Below are positions 12,246-25,025 of a stretch of DNA of 64,000 bases, one piece after another (position 1 is the first letter of the stretch; every line of letters begins with the position of its first letter). The notes under the pieces were generated by a model. It did not search any database. It worked only from the letters and a program-made list of their open reading frames with translations, and was not told where the DNA came from. This stretch comes from Rotaria sordida. Taxonomy: Eukaryota > Rotifera > Eurotatoria > Philodinida > Philodinidae. Location of the stretch: assembly GCA_905250125.1 (NCBI GenBank), contig CAJNOL010000811.1, positions 1 to 64,000 on the forward strand, written 5' to 3'. Both the position numbers and the translations under genes were made by a program.

Positions 12246-15200
12246 GGATGTGGCTGCGGTATTTTGCAAAAGAGGAGATCTTCTACAAAACTCACACTCT
12301 GTTCTTTCTGACCAGCTATGGAATCAATCGTGAGGCAAACATATATATGCTTAGAAGGAACTCTATAGTAAAACATCCGAACAACGTCCATTGACATTGG
12401 TCAAATCGTGAGATCATTTTCTAAGAGAACTATGGTTTGGAAATTTTTTGTACGATGTCTTGTTCATTTCAACTCTATAAGACATCGCAGATCTGCTAGT
12501 TACTATGGTACAGGTTCTGTCTTGTACTGTGAAGAATAAAGATGCCTTAAATCTCAATATTGTCAAAGAAAATTTGAATTTGAATAATTAACAGCATGAC
12601 ACATAATTTAGAGAAAGTTTCCTCGTAAATGCAGTCTTTGAAAGGGATAATTGCTTATCAATTATTAGGTAACTGAAGTTGGTCTTATTCAGCGAACTCA
12701 TTAAGAAGTATTGGCACATTTTTATATAACAATTGTAGAGCACTCAATGCGAAGGTTGTTCAGATTAGCAAGAAGACTCTTCTCGTATATTGGTTTTTCT
12801 CTATTGATTAAGCTCACTAATATCTGTCGACGCTGATATTTCCAGCTCAATAGATTTCAATGGAATGGAATTCTACCAAAAACATGCTATCTCAGATACT
12901 GTCGAAAAAATATTGTCATGTCTGAATGTGCGAAAAATAGTCAGAGATTCTGATAGCAAAAATTTTTTATGTTGAAACGATGCTTTAACTTTCGGATTGA
13001 TATTTTGATTGTTACAGATACGTTCAAGATCCATCGTCGCAATGTTCTCATATTCTCGATCGATCTCCACTTACTGAACGAACATTCTATATTCTTGTAG
13101 ATTCATCGCCATTGTATACATTTTGAACCGTTACTCATTGGAAAAGTTCTATTTAGTCATCATGGAAATTGTCATAGGAATGTCGTCGACGGAATCAACA
13201 TCAACAACAAACCCATCAGAATAGATACTTTTTCTCGTATTTCAATCAGAAAAATATTCAATACGTTAATGAAAGGTCGAGGTTTTTACGGGCTACAAAA
13301 AAGCATTTTTACTTTGGAGACATGGAGGACCTTTGCCTCTTTCGAGTGTGAGAAAGAAAGAAAACGGAAGAATTAGTTTGAAAAAGTAGTACTTTCGTGT
13401 CTAGCACTGTTTCCAGGAGGATTTTTTACCGCAGCTTTTGTGTAATAAAACTTCTTATAAAGTTTTTCAGAGAGTTACACGATGAGTCTTGAGCAAAACG
13501 CTCAAGTCTGAGTAATGAAAATCGAAGAACATATTACTAAAATATTGAGAGTAACATATTTTCTGGATCACTCATTAGGAGATGATCGGTGCTCTCAGCT
13601 TAGCGTTTTACTTCTGTTCATTGTGTCGAGTTCAGTCCCGTTTTACAAAAGCAACTAAAGGAACAACAATTCATATTCTGAGTTATGTGCTATACAAGGG
13701 TGTTGGTGTGTGTATAAGGTAGGATGTCCGTGAGAAAGCGGGTGGCAGTGGTGTGCGAGTGTCGGTTTTGAGGAACATGAGTTTGGATTGGTTTCAGTGC
13801 GGCTGTGATCGTGTGTATTGGAAGTGAGGTGGATGTCGATATTTTATTATATCGCACTTACAACTATTCCAACATTAACACAATCAACGACATTCTCTAT
13901 GTCTGAAAGACTGGACAGGATCAAAAAAATACCAATGTCATGAAAACTGAGAATAGAACTAAGAATTCATGTGCTGCAGTCAGTAAAGCCCTTTTCCAGT
14001 CACACTATCTCACTGGCACTGCGCCTAAATATCATAGCCTATAAATCCAAGAGTAACTCGCCTGGTCTTAAGCTATACTATGACTCTCTGAGGCGTGCAT
14101 CAATATGGGTGGGTTTGGGTCTCTTTTTCAGCGACACCCACACTTCCACGCCTACACTCATCCATTGAAATTACTTTAGCTCAGACATTTACATAAGTTG
14201 TCATGTTGTAGATACATAACTTATCTGTCTGTTTCATTAGACTCTCATTTATAATTATTAGTTAATTAGAATGAACGGTGAGCGTGTGAGGTAGTGAGCA
14301 TGTGCATGTCGTTGAAGAAAAGATTCACACTCCATCCATTAATCTGCCAATTTTTTGGAAATACCATTCAAGGCATTCGGATCTGCCATTTCAATTGAGA
14401 CTACTCACAAGGTAATTGATTGCACTGTTTCGATCAATTTACCTTATCCACATGATGATGCTTTCTAGAAATGGCATATAATATCAAACCAAAAATATCG
14501 GATGGTAAGGCATTTTTCATTACCATGAAAAGATAGCTCATGGTCGACAATATCTTTTGTAAAAAAGATTTCTATTATAACCATTGTCGTTCTTTAGAAA
14601 ATGAAAATTTAGTGAAAAGAATTTCGCTACGAAGTACTTCAAATATAGTAGAGTAGCTATATTTGCGACGTCTATATCTCCAGAATGATTCATCTACTTG
14701 GGCTAAAATTTACAGTTTATTCCTAACTCACATGTATCTGCCTGATGTAAAAATATCAGCTAAGTCGGTGATGTCGATTGAGCAACATTGATTGAGGCTT
14801 CTATACAATCTCTCCTAGGACACGAATCAAATTTAAATGTAAATTCAATTGTTTATTTCAATTTCTAGTAGCATTTTACAATATCAAGTGATAAGACTGT
14901 TGTAGGGCCTACGAACGTGTGAAGCTCTATGAATTTTACAGTGTGCTAAAAATATATCAAATGCAGTAAAATATAGATCATTTTTCTACGAACTGATTGC
15001 ATATAGATTTATATAAATTTTGGAGGTAAAATAAAATATCCACCCCTACATATTTCAGCATTACAAGCTAATCATACAGATCGGATGATATGTGGAAGTG
15101 GGTTTGAAGTTCTTCGCACATACACCCTATCCGAGATATAGAATGTTATGGAAAACTTGGTCTGAATATGTAGACTAAATAAAGGGCTATAAAGATCTAT

Positions 15201-17837
15201 GATACAGAGAAAAATTTCGATTTGTCTTATTTTGATTTTATGATTGAAAGAAAAGCTGCAATTTTAAGACATTTCGTTTATCCAATCTACATTGTTCTAT
15301 GTTATCATTTAGTGATCATCATGAGACTACTTGATTCATGTTTCAAGAAGTGGTCTTCCACAATATTGGAAAGTAGCAAGCAGACACAATAGACTTCTTT
15401 CTTAATATGAACATAGAGCATCGCAATATGAATTATTTCCATAGTAAGTAGTATTCTTTAAAAAAGAATTGGAACTATTTCTGACGGAAAGCACCTCCCC
15501 ATGGGTGATTTCTTCGTCTATTGAGAATTCTGCTTCATATCATCTTAGTCCAACTCTCTCTTCTTCCGTCTCTCATACTATAGTAATCTTAAGTTCTCTT
15601 TTTCTCACCTCTCTTTCTTTGTGTAACTATAAATAATTGTGTTCGTGTACTGTTTCATTAATCAATAGATCTCTGGATTTCATTACCTGTTACACTACTA
15701 AAAAGCTGAATCGAATCTTGTCCAATATTTGTACTGAAAACTAGTCGAAACTTGGTATAAAGATAGCGCTAAATCATTCTGTGACCTTTTCAAATTAAGT
15801 AGCAGAGGTTGACAGCTGGTACAGATCAATATATAGTATTTCAAACCAAGACGTAAAATGTTATATCTTTGAGCATAGAAATTAGTCAATAGTTCTTTCA
15901 TAAAGTACAATCTAACGAACTCGACGTCACGAACTGAACAATGAAAATTTTAGGCTAAAACTTATGGCTTTGGGACCAAAGCAATATTTTTTTTCTTCTA
16001 GTAGTCTCATTCATGTCAAGTGGAATTATATGATTGGAAAAAGGACATAACCGGGAAAAATTCAAAGTGATCGTCATGTCTCGACTTTTGCTCACTCACA
16101 TCTCACGACTTCTTGATGTAAGTCACATGGATGGATAGAGAAATGTTTTATTTATTTCGAAATGAACAATAAGCGCAAAGGGATGCAAGGAAACCAAGAT
16201 TATGAAGTTCTACTGGAAAAAAATGAAAATAATCACTAGGCTTACGGCAAACCCTGCAAGTCCGTTTCACAGATCAAGTATTTTTTTATATCGAACATTC
16301 TCGAGTCCTACCGAATTTCAACGTCAAACATGACTAGATTTGTTTCCTCTATCCATAGCTGACTTGTGATTTTATTTGATTCATAAAAATATCTCAAGAC
16401 TGGCTAGAGTTCGGATGAAACTCGTCTTTTTTTCTGCATGTTGACCAAATCTTATCAAATCTTGAAATATTTTTATGAATAGATTAAAATCATAAGCCAG
16501 CTGCGGATATAACAAGCAAACCACATTATGTTTGATATTGGAATTCAGTACGACTTGACCACGTTTGATCCAAAAACTATCTGAACTTTGAAACAAACTC
16601 TCAAGATTTGATGTATGTCTAATATCGAAGGAATTTCGACTCTCCATCTTTATCCACAAGCTTATCGATTTCTTCCACTATCTTATGTACTCATCTTACT
16701 CTTCAAGAACATTAACTCAATACATAGTTTGACCAATCGACATGTAACCTATCCTGAAATTTTCACGGGCATGGAAAAATAAAATACGAATAGGGTATTT
16801 TCGTGGAAACGGAGTTCTTTGCTAAGTTTACTCATGTTTTTCAACTTTAATAAATTTACGACAATTACATCGTTCTGTTTCTTTAGTGAAGATCAGAAAG
16901 AAAAAGATTTGAAAGAGTCAGAATAGACCGAAATTTATTCGGAATGAAAAACTGCTCGAATTCGAACCGTTCGAATTTTATGCATGGCTACCATTTAACT
17001 CCACGAACAATTATCAATTTGGCTAGGCTTCTCGTGCACAAGTAAAGCGGATCCATTATATTTCACATTTTAATTTCGCAGAGATGACATTGAGAACTTT
17101 CTTTAGTCGATGATGACCACCAAAACAAGATGCTTCAAACCAGTTCTTCATTATTGCACGAGTGCTATAACCAAGCTAATTATTTGTTTAATTGATGATA
17201 ATTTGAAAAAAGCTACCGATAGATGGCTTAAGATCAACTGATCTTGTATGACTCTCAATCGCTACTATATAACTGAAACATGCACTTAAATAAACGCTTA
17301 ATCAACCTTAGTCTATAGCATTTTATTTTTCTATGCGATTACTTTTGATATGCCTTAACTATATAAAGCTATTTCCAATTTTTGTCAGAAGATTTATGAA
17401 AATTTTTTTTCGATGAATCCATAGATTTTTTTATGGCGAAGGAAAAACAAATTCACAGCGCAGACGACTAAGGAGAGAAGAAGCAATACTGTACTACTTG
17501 AAGGGAACACTTGTTGTATATCTTGGTGTAAGATATTCGAAAGAGTCTGTTTTTTTCCCGAAGTAACAGCGATATCTTTCTCTGGTCATTTTCATTTTTC
17601 CAACTGTATTTCTTTTGAACAATAGATAATAGGAGTGAAATTTTGAAGCATTTTATCGTAATGATTTGATGTAAAACATAATGTGATGTGTTTATCTTTT
17701 TCTTTACTGTAAGATAACTATTGAATGTAAAATATATAATAATATGTTCTCATATATCAAAGGCAAGCTTTTGCTAATTGTCAATCATTCTATCACAACT
17801 ACTGGAAGTTCTTGCCATATAAAAGACAGATTTTAAG
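12246..17837. other. long intergenic stretch, no gene recognised
   Basis: About 5.6 kb without a spliceable coding exon. It holds a GT-rich tract (about 13695-13830) and a CA/GT patch near 14100-14160. An LTR-like patch at 15535-15700 is listed separately. The other open frames here are short and not supported by codon pattern or splice sites. Confidence 0.5.
15535..15700 (+). repeat. LTR-like repeat, copy 1
   Basis: A pyrimidine-rich stretch leads to a TATA-like AACTATAAATAATTGTGTTC, then GTTTCATTAATCAATAGAT and CTGG. The same order (pyrimidine-rich, TATA-like, TTCGTGT, GTTTCATCAGTCATTAGAT, CTGG) occurs at 21990-22185. It looks like the promoter part of a solo LTR or other dispersed element; no retroelement genes are nearby. 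Confidence 0.45.
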
Positions 17838-20800
17838 CTACTTTAATGGTTTTTTAAAGTTTTCTCCTGACGATACAAAGTATTCTCGATCACGGTGTAT
17901 TTCCTCGGTATGATGTATCTCGATTCCATCAGCATCAAATAAACGTCTGGCCGATATAGGCATTTGTAGTCTCTCTGTCGCAGATGTGAATATCTAAAGT
18001 ATAGAAAAAATTTCAAAAAGAATGCAAAGAAGTTAGTAGACCACTATCTTACAATTTCCATTGAGCACGATTTACAATAAGCAAATCGACCACGGTCACC
18101 ATTGCGATAGACTTTAATACGAAAATTAGTCGTAGGAGTAGGACGGAAGTAGATTGGATCACTAGACAAATCGCAAAATAATAAGAAAAATTAAATTTGT
18201 TCAGCAAAAAAAAACAGGATGTCCCTAACTAGATATACATTAAACTAAAGGAATCGTGTTATTTTTTTGTTTTTTTAATTCTCAAAACCTTGAAGGCGAT
18301 TTCTTGATAATTTCATCGGTTTTCAGTTACTGAGATTTGGCGCATTTGTGCAAGTTTATAAAATTACCAAATCAATAAATGGTTTGCGTGCAGATACACT
18401 CATCCAATAAACTTTCTAAACTCACGAAAAGAAACCAAAGTGTTTCGATATTAAGTCATATCTGAAAACATTTTTGATCTTTTGGAAAATTAGTCATCAT
18501 CTCTTAATTATAAACATTAAAAAATCTTCACTTACGAGGATCTTGTTGTCGGCAAAATATTTTGTCCAGTTTGAGTCGCCTTACTCTGATTGTTCCATGC
18601 TGTTTGTGTGTTTTTACTCGTATGTTCTATCGGTGAATCATCAAGCATTGATGTCCATCTATTTCGATTGATAGTTTCTGTTTTCTCATGGGTCTGTGTG
18701 TATATCGACTTCATATTTGGTTGTAGTTTTATTACTTCATCTGTTTGTGTACCTGCCACTTTCATATACGTTGATGGTTTTGTCACTTCATCGGTTTGTG
18801 TGTCTGCAGCTTTCGTGTTTGGTGATGGCTTTGTCACTTCATCAGTTTGTGTATTTGCGACTTTCATCTTTGGTTGTAATTTTATTATTTCATCTGTTTG
18901 TGTATCTACAGCTTTCTTGTTTGGTGGCGGCTTTGTCACTTCATCAGTTTGTGTATTTGCAGGTTTCATCTTCGGTTGTGGTTTTATTACTTCATCAGTT
19001 TGTGTATTTGTAGGTTTCATCTTCGGTTGTGGTTTTATTACTTCATCTGTTTGTGTATGTGCAGCTTTCAGCTTTGGCTGTGACCAAACTTTGTCGTCTG
19101 TCTGTATGCTTTTATGTTTAAGATGTCTTGGCAGATTTGGCACGATTGGAGGCGGATACGTTTCATCGCTAGTTGTGCTTGAATCCTCACTGAATGGAGA
19201 ACCTGGAATATATTAACAACAGAAACATATGTTTCAATGGTTACACTATCTGAATTTTCGCAGCCATCGATTTCACCAGATTTCTCATAGAAAATGGTCT
19301 TGGGGTTTGCGCTTTAGGATATTTAGGCGACTGATTATTTCACGATTGGAATTCGATCCAGTTAAGTTTTTCGTTAACAATTCTCAACTTTACGGTAGAT
19401 AGGAACCGTTTAGAATGCAAAGTATTTTCTAAAAGGCGATACGCGAGAATATCATCCTTCGGAGAGTCATACAAGTTAAATTCATTTTTTGGAAGAACGC
19501 ACAAATTTCTGCCTATGCACTGCTGTAGAATTCAAATCGATATTCTATTTGCTCGATGATTGCGACGTGCAGCTTTTATCATATTACATGCAACATGGCA
19601 GAAAGCTCTTCGTAAAATATGGATCAAAATCGAGGATAGAGTCCTATAAGAATATGGCATTTCATATCTTATTCTTCTTAATGCTCATGTGCATATTGAG
19701 GTCTTAATCTATGCAGAGCAGCGTCTAACCAAACGGTATCTATACCTTTACGCTACCGAATCATACGGACGATAACTATTTGAGGATGAGAAATAGTGGA
19801 AGGTGAAGGTAAAAATCAATGTGTATGTATATGAGAGTGATTGTGACCGTGGATACGGGGTGATGGCCTTCTCTTTACATACAATCACAACAACGTCCAC
19901 ATAACCATTCTCGAATGGGTAGGACCTTTGTGTTGCCGTATTATGTTACGGTAATGTCGTGTCTGAGGTCATTGCTATAGGGTCAGTATGCAATATGGTA
20001 TAAAAGCAAGTTGAGAATATGGAAAATAAATAGCAATAGTGGAAAACGAGTGTAAATACGCATCCATGTATAAGCTATTCACAGAATGAACTCGTTTTAA
20101 TACGAGAAGCGCTGGACTTGAGTAAATTATGGGCCTGTAAGTGAACCTGAGCATACGATAACGTTTATAATAGTCTAGAATGGTTTTGGATGAGACCATG
20201 TACATTTCACTAAAATATCAACTGGTTGGTTCTCGAGTCAATATTATCTCTTTGTCGATTGATACCTGTGCCTTATCATGGATGTCACAAATAGAGCACA
20301 GGAGATTATTTTCACGTTATATTCTATTAAGATTAGAATCACTCTTTGGGGTGTGGGTGGGCATTGGTAGACAAGAATAATTACCAGTGGGGACATTTCG
20401 GTAGCGGTGCTCGCTACCTCCTACTAGTGTCTACAGATGCCCATCATTGCTCAGTCGTGTTCATGTATTTCTAAGAGTTGCTCAGGTCCAGTCACGCTAA
20501 ATCTTGCCTACTCATAGTAGTTCATGTCTAGTCACGCTGACACCCTTGCCTGTAAAAACATATTTTGCGTGGCTTGTTGTCTACAACGAAAAGTCCTTGC
20601 AATGAATTCACCAGTCACTACAAACTTTATTCAATATAGACTGACTTTGTTTAGATAAAAAATTTGTGCATCGATGAATGCAAACTTTGATAGAAATTGA
20701 AATAGAGCAGGTTCCAAGCTAACATCAGAACTAGGAGTACCTATGATAATATCATAAAACTCTTGATCTGGTTAAGCTATTTTACCGACACAATGTTTCA

Positions 20801-23800
20801 CTCCATTTCGTACTCCAAATTTCCCAGAACACGTCACGACTCCGTACCATTGCTACATATATTTCTTTGAGTGTCCATTCTTCTTATCTTCCCGTAGATC
20901 CCATCAACAAATTAGTTTCGTGATAGACTCAGGAACACGTTTTATTTTAAATAGAGCTTTTTCTGATTTTTTTCTCCTTTGTTTCAGACCGATCTAATCA
21001 AGAAATCCGTGCCTAAGTCAACATCCAGAGCAATCTAGATTAGTATGAGTACGTACTTATGCTCAAAGGGTTTGTACTCAAGATTTTAGATAAAAGAGAT
21101 CATTTTCCATGATAATGTAATGCTAGATTTATTCATGTACAAAAACGGTCAATTAATAAATTCGATACTACTGTTGTATCTATTTCGCCACACTTTATCG
21201 TCGCTTACCATGGCTGATACTAATCAACATGCGTTCCTTCTACGTTGTTCGAGTTTCCACACTCAATGCAGTAATTTCTTAAACCAAGCGTGACACTGAT
21301 GTTAACTGGCTCCGCATTTTGTCTAAGAAATTTTTGAGCAAGTTTTTTTCGGTGACTTCGAAGCTTAAATTTTGCTATATGTTCTTGTTGAATCACCTAC
21401 ACTAAAATTTACATCTTCTCACTTATTCATCAGTGCACGTATTTATCTAGAAATTTAGACTTTTTTTCGAGCGTTAATAAAAGAAGCTGATTAGCTGTTC
21501 TCTCCATTAGTACCGGAGTCACAACAGTAAGTGACCTGATCAAATTGAATGGATATGTGATGGACAACTACTTCCTCTACGATATACAAAATAATATAAA
21601 CTTACTTTTGAGTGACATGTTCTTCAAGTATCCGAGAACAATACTGATAGTACTCGTAGTCGACAAACTCCGTATTTACCCAATTCTGATCCAGAGTGAG
21701 CCTTTTTTCGATTCTTCACGTTGTATACTCTTTTCTCATTATTTCAAATACCAGCAATGCACGATCTCGTCTTGGCCACACTGTCGAAGGCGAATCTATT
21801 CTAATCTGTAACGATGAGTGAGAATCTTCTTTTTGTCTTTACCTACCCACCGACTCTCAAACGGATGTTCATACGAACAATACAATAAGAAACTACAATG
21901 AACATTTTGATTATGTCAAAGTAGATAGAAAAAAAGATATTGTGGCAACACAATAATCAATACTCCAACAAAGGCCTTGGTAACAGATCTGCTGTCACAA
22001 GGTCACTCTTCTCGCCTGTTAAGTGCTCTACTGCATGTCATCGTATTTTGTCCCTCTCTTCTTCTCTACTTCTCTTGTATAGCTCTGATTGATCGTTCTC
22101 TTGTTCTCTCTCCACTGCTATATATACGCGTATTCGTGTTATGTTTCATCAGTCATTAGATTCATGATTCTGGTTGCTCGTCACAGCCTTGCTTTCTCGA
22201 GATGGCGTGACCGAGACCGAAAAAGCCTCACTATGATTATCTCTAGCAGATACATTGACATAACTTTGTTGTAGAGTTTGTTGAGCATCTCTTTGGACTT
22301 ACGATTTCGTGAAATTCTTCCATAAAGAAATTTGATACCATAGAGTGTCCATATTAAATGTGTACGCTGTTGTATGTGGACTATTTGAATAAGCAAAAAA
22401 AAGAAAAAGTTGTTAGATTCATAGAAAACGTTGTCGAATTCTCAAAGCAGCTGCTGGGGCTATGCATCTCGAATAAAACACAATGTCTACAATTCACTAT
22501 CAGAAGGATGGAATCGTTAATGTTTCCATAGTTCTGGAAGCAACTGCTGAGTTGTAGATAATAAATGGTTGACGTCTTACGTTTCAAAGAAAGATGAATA
22601 TCAAGGTTTTGTTGCTCTGCTATTTTTGGCTGGGAAAAAAAGAATAACCGTCAAAGTTCTTTAATGGAATGAGTATAAACTAGTTGTGAGAATCTAGTAT
22701 CCATGATTACATACGTTTGATGGCTTTCGATGGATTGATGTAATTTTCTCCACATGACACATAGTAGTCCCTGTTACGCTTAATATCTTCACTTTGGAAA
22801 ATTTCATGTCCATTATCGTCAAATAGACGCCTTGCAGGTCTAACAAGTTGTAATTTACGTGTGGCCTCTACAAGTATCTAAAGCAGAACAAAGAAAAGTA
22901 AGCATTTAGGCATCAGAGCAGTAATGGTCGTAGTATGTCATCATGTCATATATGTCTTACAATGTTCATAGTGCATGAAGCACAGTAGGCACATCGACTG
23001 GAATCACCATTTCGAAACACTCGAACCAGAAAATTCTTCGGTTGAACACCATTCCTATTAAAAAAAAGACACTTACAAACTACTCGATAGACAAGTCAAA
23101 AACGACGTTGACGATGGATAGATATGTAGGTAGAAAAAGAGAGGACCTATCCTGACACTTTTATGAATATCCTAAGTTTCTCGACAAAACATTAGCGATA
23201 TGTCTATGTGGGAACTATTGGCTATGAGATGAGTGCTCCTCTCTTGATGTTTCGCTATCGATTTGTATATACTAAAAATATAGCATCTTCAACGCTAAAG
23301 CTAATTTACAAATTCTAAACAGATATAGCTGAGAAGGCAGACGTATAAGAAGCTCGTTATCTCGAACACTACTTTCTAAAGTTCAATTTTATGGACACAT
23401 ACCTTCGTATTCCCGGTGCAGTAAATGGTCGATCTACTGGTAATGGTTGATACGCATCAATCATCGTTACATTTTTGCTTTTATTTTTTGAACTATGAGA
23501 GCGTAGATGATGGCGAAGCTTCTTTCTCTTAGTTACTGCCGATGTTGATATTTCTGTATCGCCAGTGATGATTTTTTCACGATGAACCTGCATTGTAATT
23601 AACTGATGATGAGATCCTTCAATATATTCATCTTCAGAAGCGTCGTCGTAATTCGTACTATCAAAGGTACCATGCCTCCTATAAATAAAACAGCAATGCT
23701 TGTTGAAACTCTCTCAATACACTCTCAATTATGTCACGAAATCAGTCAAACTGCGTAGTATGAATGATAAAGATTTCGTCTTAATGTCATACTTCAATTT

Positions 23801-23838
23801 GATAATTACCGGTTTGATTCTGTTTTGATGAGACCCAT
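17838..23838 (-). CDS. double-doublecortin protein with TQT (LC8-like) repeat ladder
   Basis: Seven exons (23810-23838, 23403-23678, 22961-23054, 22715-22877, 18536-19202, 18053-18161, 17838-17993) join without a frame break to 1494 bases, 497 residues plus stop. The first DCX domain (about residues 105-185) reads FLVRVFRNGD, then ARRLFDDNGHEI and RDYYVSCGENYINP. The second, C-terminal one reads FRIKVYRNGD, ARRLFDADGIEI and REYFVSSGENFKKP. Each domain is cut by an intron at the same place, so they arose by duplication. DCX domains bind microtubules. Between them lies a 17-residue repeat, about eight units, each starting TQTDE, plus two more at SKNTQT and SKATQT. TQT preceded by Lys-x is the classic dynein light chain LC8 docking motif; LC8 binding here is inference. 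The N-terminus is acidic, then Lys/Arg/His-rich. Family placement (DCDC1/DCDC2/RP1 group) is open. Ends were chosen by phase-consistent splicing from an ATG to a TAG. Confidence 0.85.
18630..19090 (-). repeat. 51-bp coding tandem repeat (TQTDE ladder)
   Basis: About eight units of 51 bp encode TQTDEVxKxxPxxKxxx. Units differ at many bases but keep TQT in each, with neighbouring D/E. On the opposite strand the same array leaves long open frames, which are by-products of the repeat. Confidence 0.9.
19203..22714. other. 3.5 kb intron of the doublecortin gene
   Basis: This intron separates the first DCX domain from the repeat ladder. It holds short direct repeats around CAGTCACGCTRA (20494-20545), GT/CA-rich patches near 19820-19905 and 20350, and the second LTR-like copy at 21990-22185. 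A splice-bounded stretch at 22582-22631 would add a stop and is probably not an exon. No separate gene is supported. Confidence 0.6.
21990..22185 (+). repeat. LTR-like repeat, copy 2
   Basis: Pyrimidine-rich sequence, then CTGCTATATATACGCGTATT, CGTGTTATGTTTCATCAGTC and ATTAGATTC, ending near TTCTGGTTGCTCG. It matches the layout and several blocks of 15535-15700. The TATA box followed by a CGTGTT-type start region is promoter-like. Confidence 0.45.
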
Positions 23839-24079
23839 CTTCAGAGAGCTGAAGTCTCAAAAATGATCCAAGTAATGGAATGGGGAGTTATTTTTCTAAA
23901 ATTAGAGCCAATAAAACAATGTTGTTAATTGAAATTCAATTGAGCAAATTAATTAGTTTCCTATCTTTTTCTTGAGCATAACGAATCAAGGGATAAAAGT
24001 TCATGACGAGAATCCAATTTCAACAACTTGAATGGAAAAAACATTTTTCTCATTGGTAGAGGTAGCACTTTTACTTTTT

Positions 24080-24490
24080 GTTTACTCTCTAAAAGGAAAG
24101 GAAAGAAAAGTAAACACTTTCCTTTCTTTGAGGAAAGTAGAGTAACAACTTTCCTTTGTTTTAGGAACGTAAAGTAACGGCTTTCCTTTCCTTTAGACAA
24201 GGACAGGAAAATAAAAGAAAGTAAAAAGAAAGTGAAAGGAAGTAAAAAGAAAATAAAAGAAAGTGAAAGGAAGTAAAAAGAAAATAAAAGAATGTAAAAA
24301 TGTAAAAAGAAAATAAAAGAATGTAAAAATGTAAAAAGAAAATAAAAGAATGTAAAAATGTAAAAAGAAAATAAAAGAAAGTAAAAATGTAAAAAGAAAA
24401 TAAAAGAAAGTAAAAAAGTAAAAAGAAAGCGAAAGAAAGTAAACAGAAAGTGAAGGAAAATAAAATAAAAGCCGAAGAAAGCAAACAGAG
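24080..24490 (+). repeat. polypurine minisatellite
   Basis: About 400 bases that are almost pure A and G on the plus strand. Irregular units of 28 bp such as GTAAAAATGTAAAAAGAAAA plus TAAAAGAAT are repeated in tandem (clearest at 24295-24410). The opposite strand gives a Phe/Leu/Tyr-rich open frame that is low complexity, not a gene. Confidence 0.9.
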
Positions 24491-24644
24491 ATTGAAAACT
24501 GGACTTATACAGCTCGCGTCCATGAGCTCTCAGATGAGCATGAGCGTTTTTCCTGTCTCGGGTAGGAAAGGGAAGCTACAGTTACTCGCCAATAACTGTA
24601 TCGATTCGCAACGGAAACTTTATGAGTTTACCAAAACGAAAGAC

Positions 24645-25025
24645 ATTTTTTGAAAAATAACGATTTTTTTATAAAATTTGACTAAAGTTAATTGGGGCTC
24701 TAGGAATCCGAATCTGTAATCGATTTCTCAAAATTTTGAGTTTCATTTTTTCAATCAAGGACAGGGTGCTCTTAAAATATAATAATTTTTTTACAAAGTT
24801 TGATCAAAAGTAATTGGGTCGAGGGATTCAAATCTCTAATCAGCTTCTCAAAACTTTGAGGTTGATTTTTTTTTATTAAAAAAAGCTTTTTAAGTAAGAA
24901 TTTTTTCACAAAAAATCGCTTTCGGTAAAATAATTCAAGCTCAAAATTTTGAGAAACCGATTAGAGCTTCGGATTTCTTGACCCCAATTACTTTTGATAA
25001 CACTTTACGAAAAAAGCTGTTAGCG
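24645..25025. repeat. repeat module in two direct and one inverted copy
   Basis: A module of about 110 bases with AATTGGGGCTCTAGGAATCC and TCTCAAAATTTTGAGTTT occurs at 24650-24760. It recurs directly at 24775-24880 (AATTGGGTCGAGGGATTC, TCTCAAAACTTTGAGG) and inverted at 24905-25020 (CTCAAAATTTTGAGAAACCG, CTTGACCCCAATTACTTTTG). The whole can fold into a large hairpin. A family-B repeat fragment follows directly. Confidence 0.75.

Noticed and set aside
18590-19216. 208-residue plus-strand open frame rich in Val/Phe/Cys
   Set aside because: It is the antisense of the 51-bp TQTDE repeat, which stays open in several frames. The minus strand joins DCX exons in phase.
22582-22631. Splice-bounded 50-base candidate exon in the doublecortin gene
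   Set aside because: Joining it to the preceding exon gives a stop within nine codons, whereas direct joining to 19202 keeps the frame through to the second DCX domain.
24161-24523. 120-residue minus-strand Phe/Leu/Tyr-rich frame
   Set aside because: It is a translation of the polypurine minisatellite; low complexity with no gene structure.
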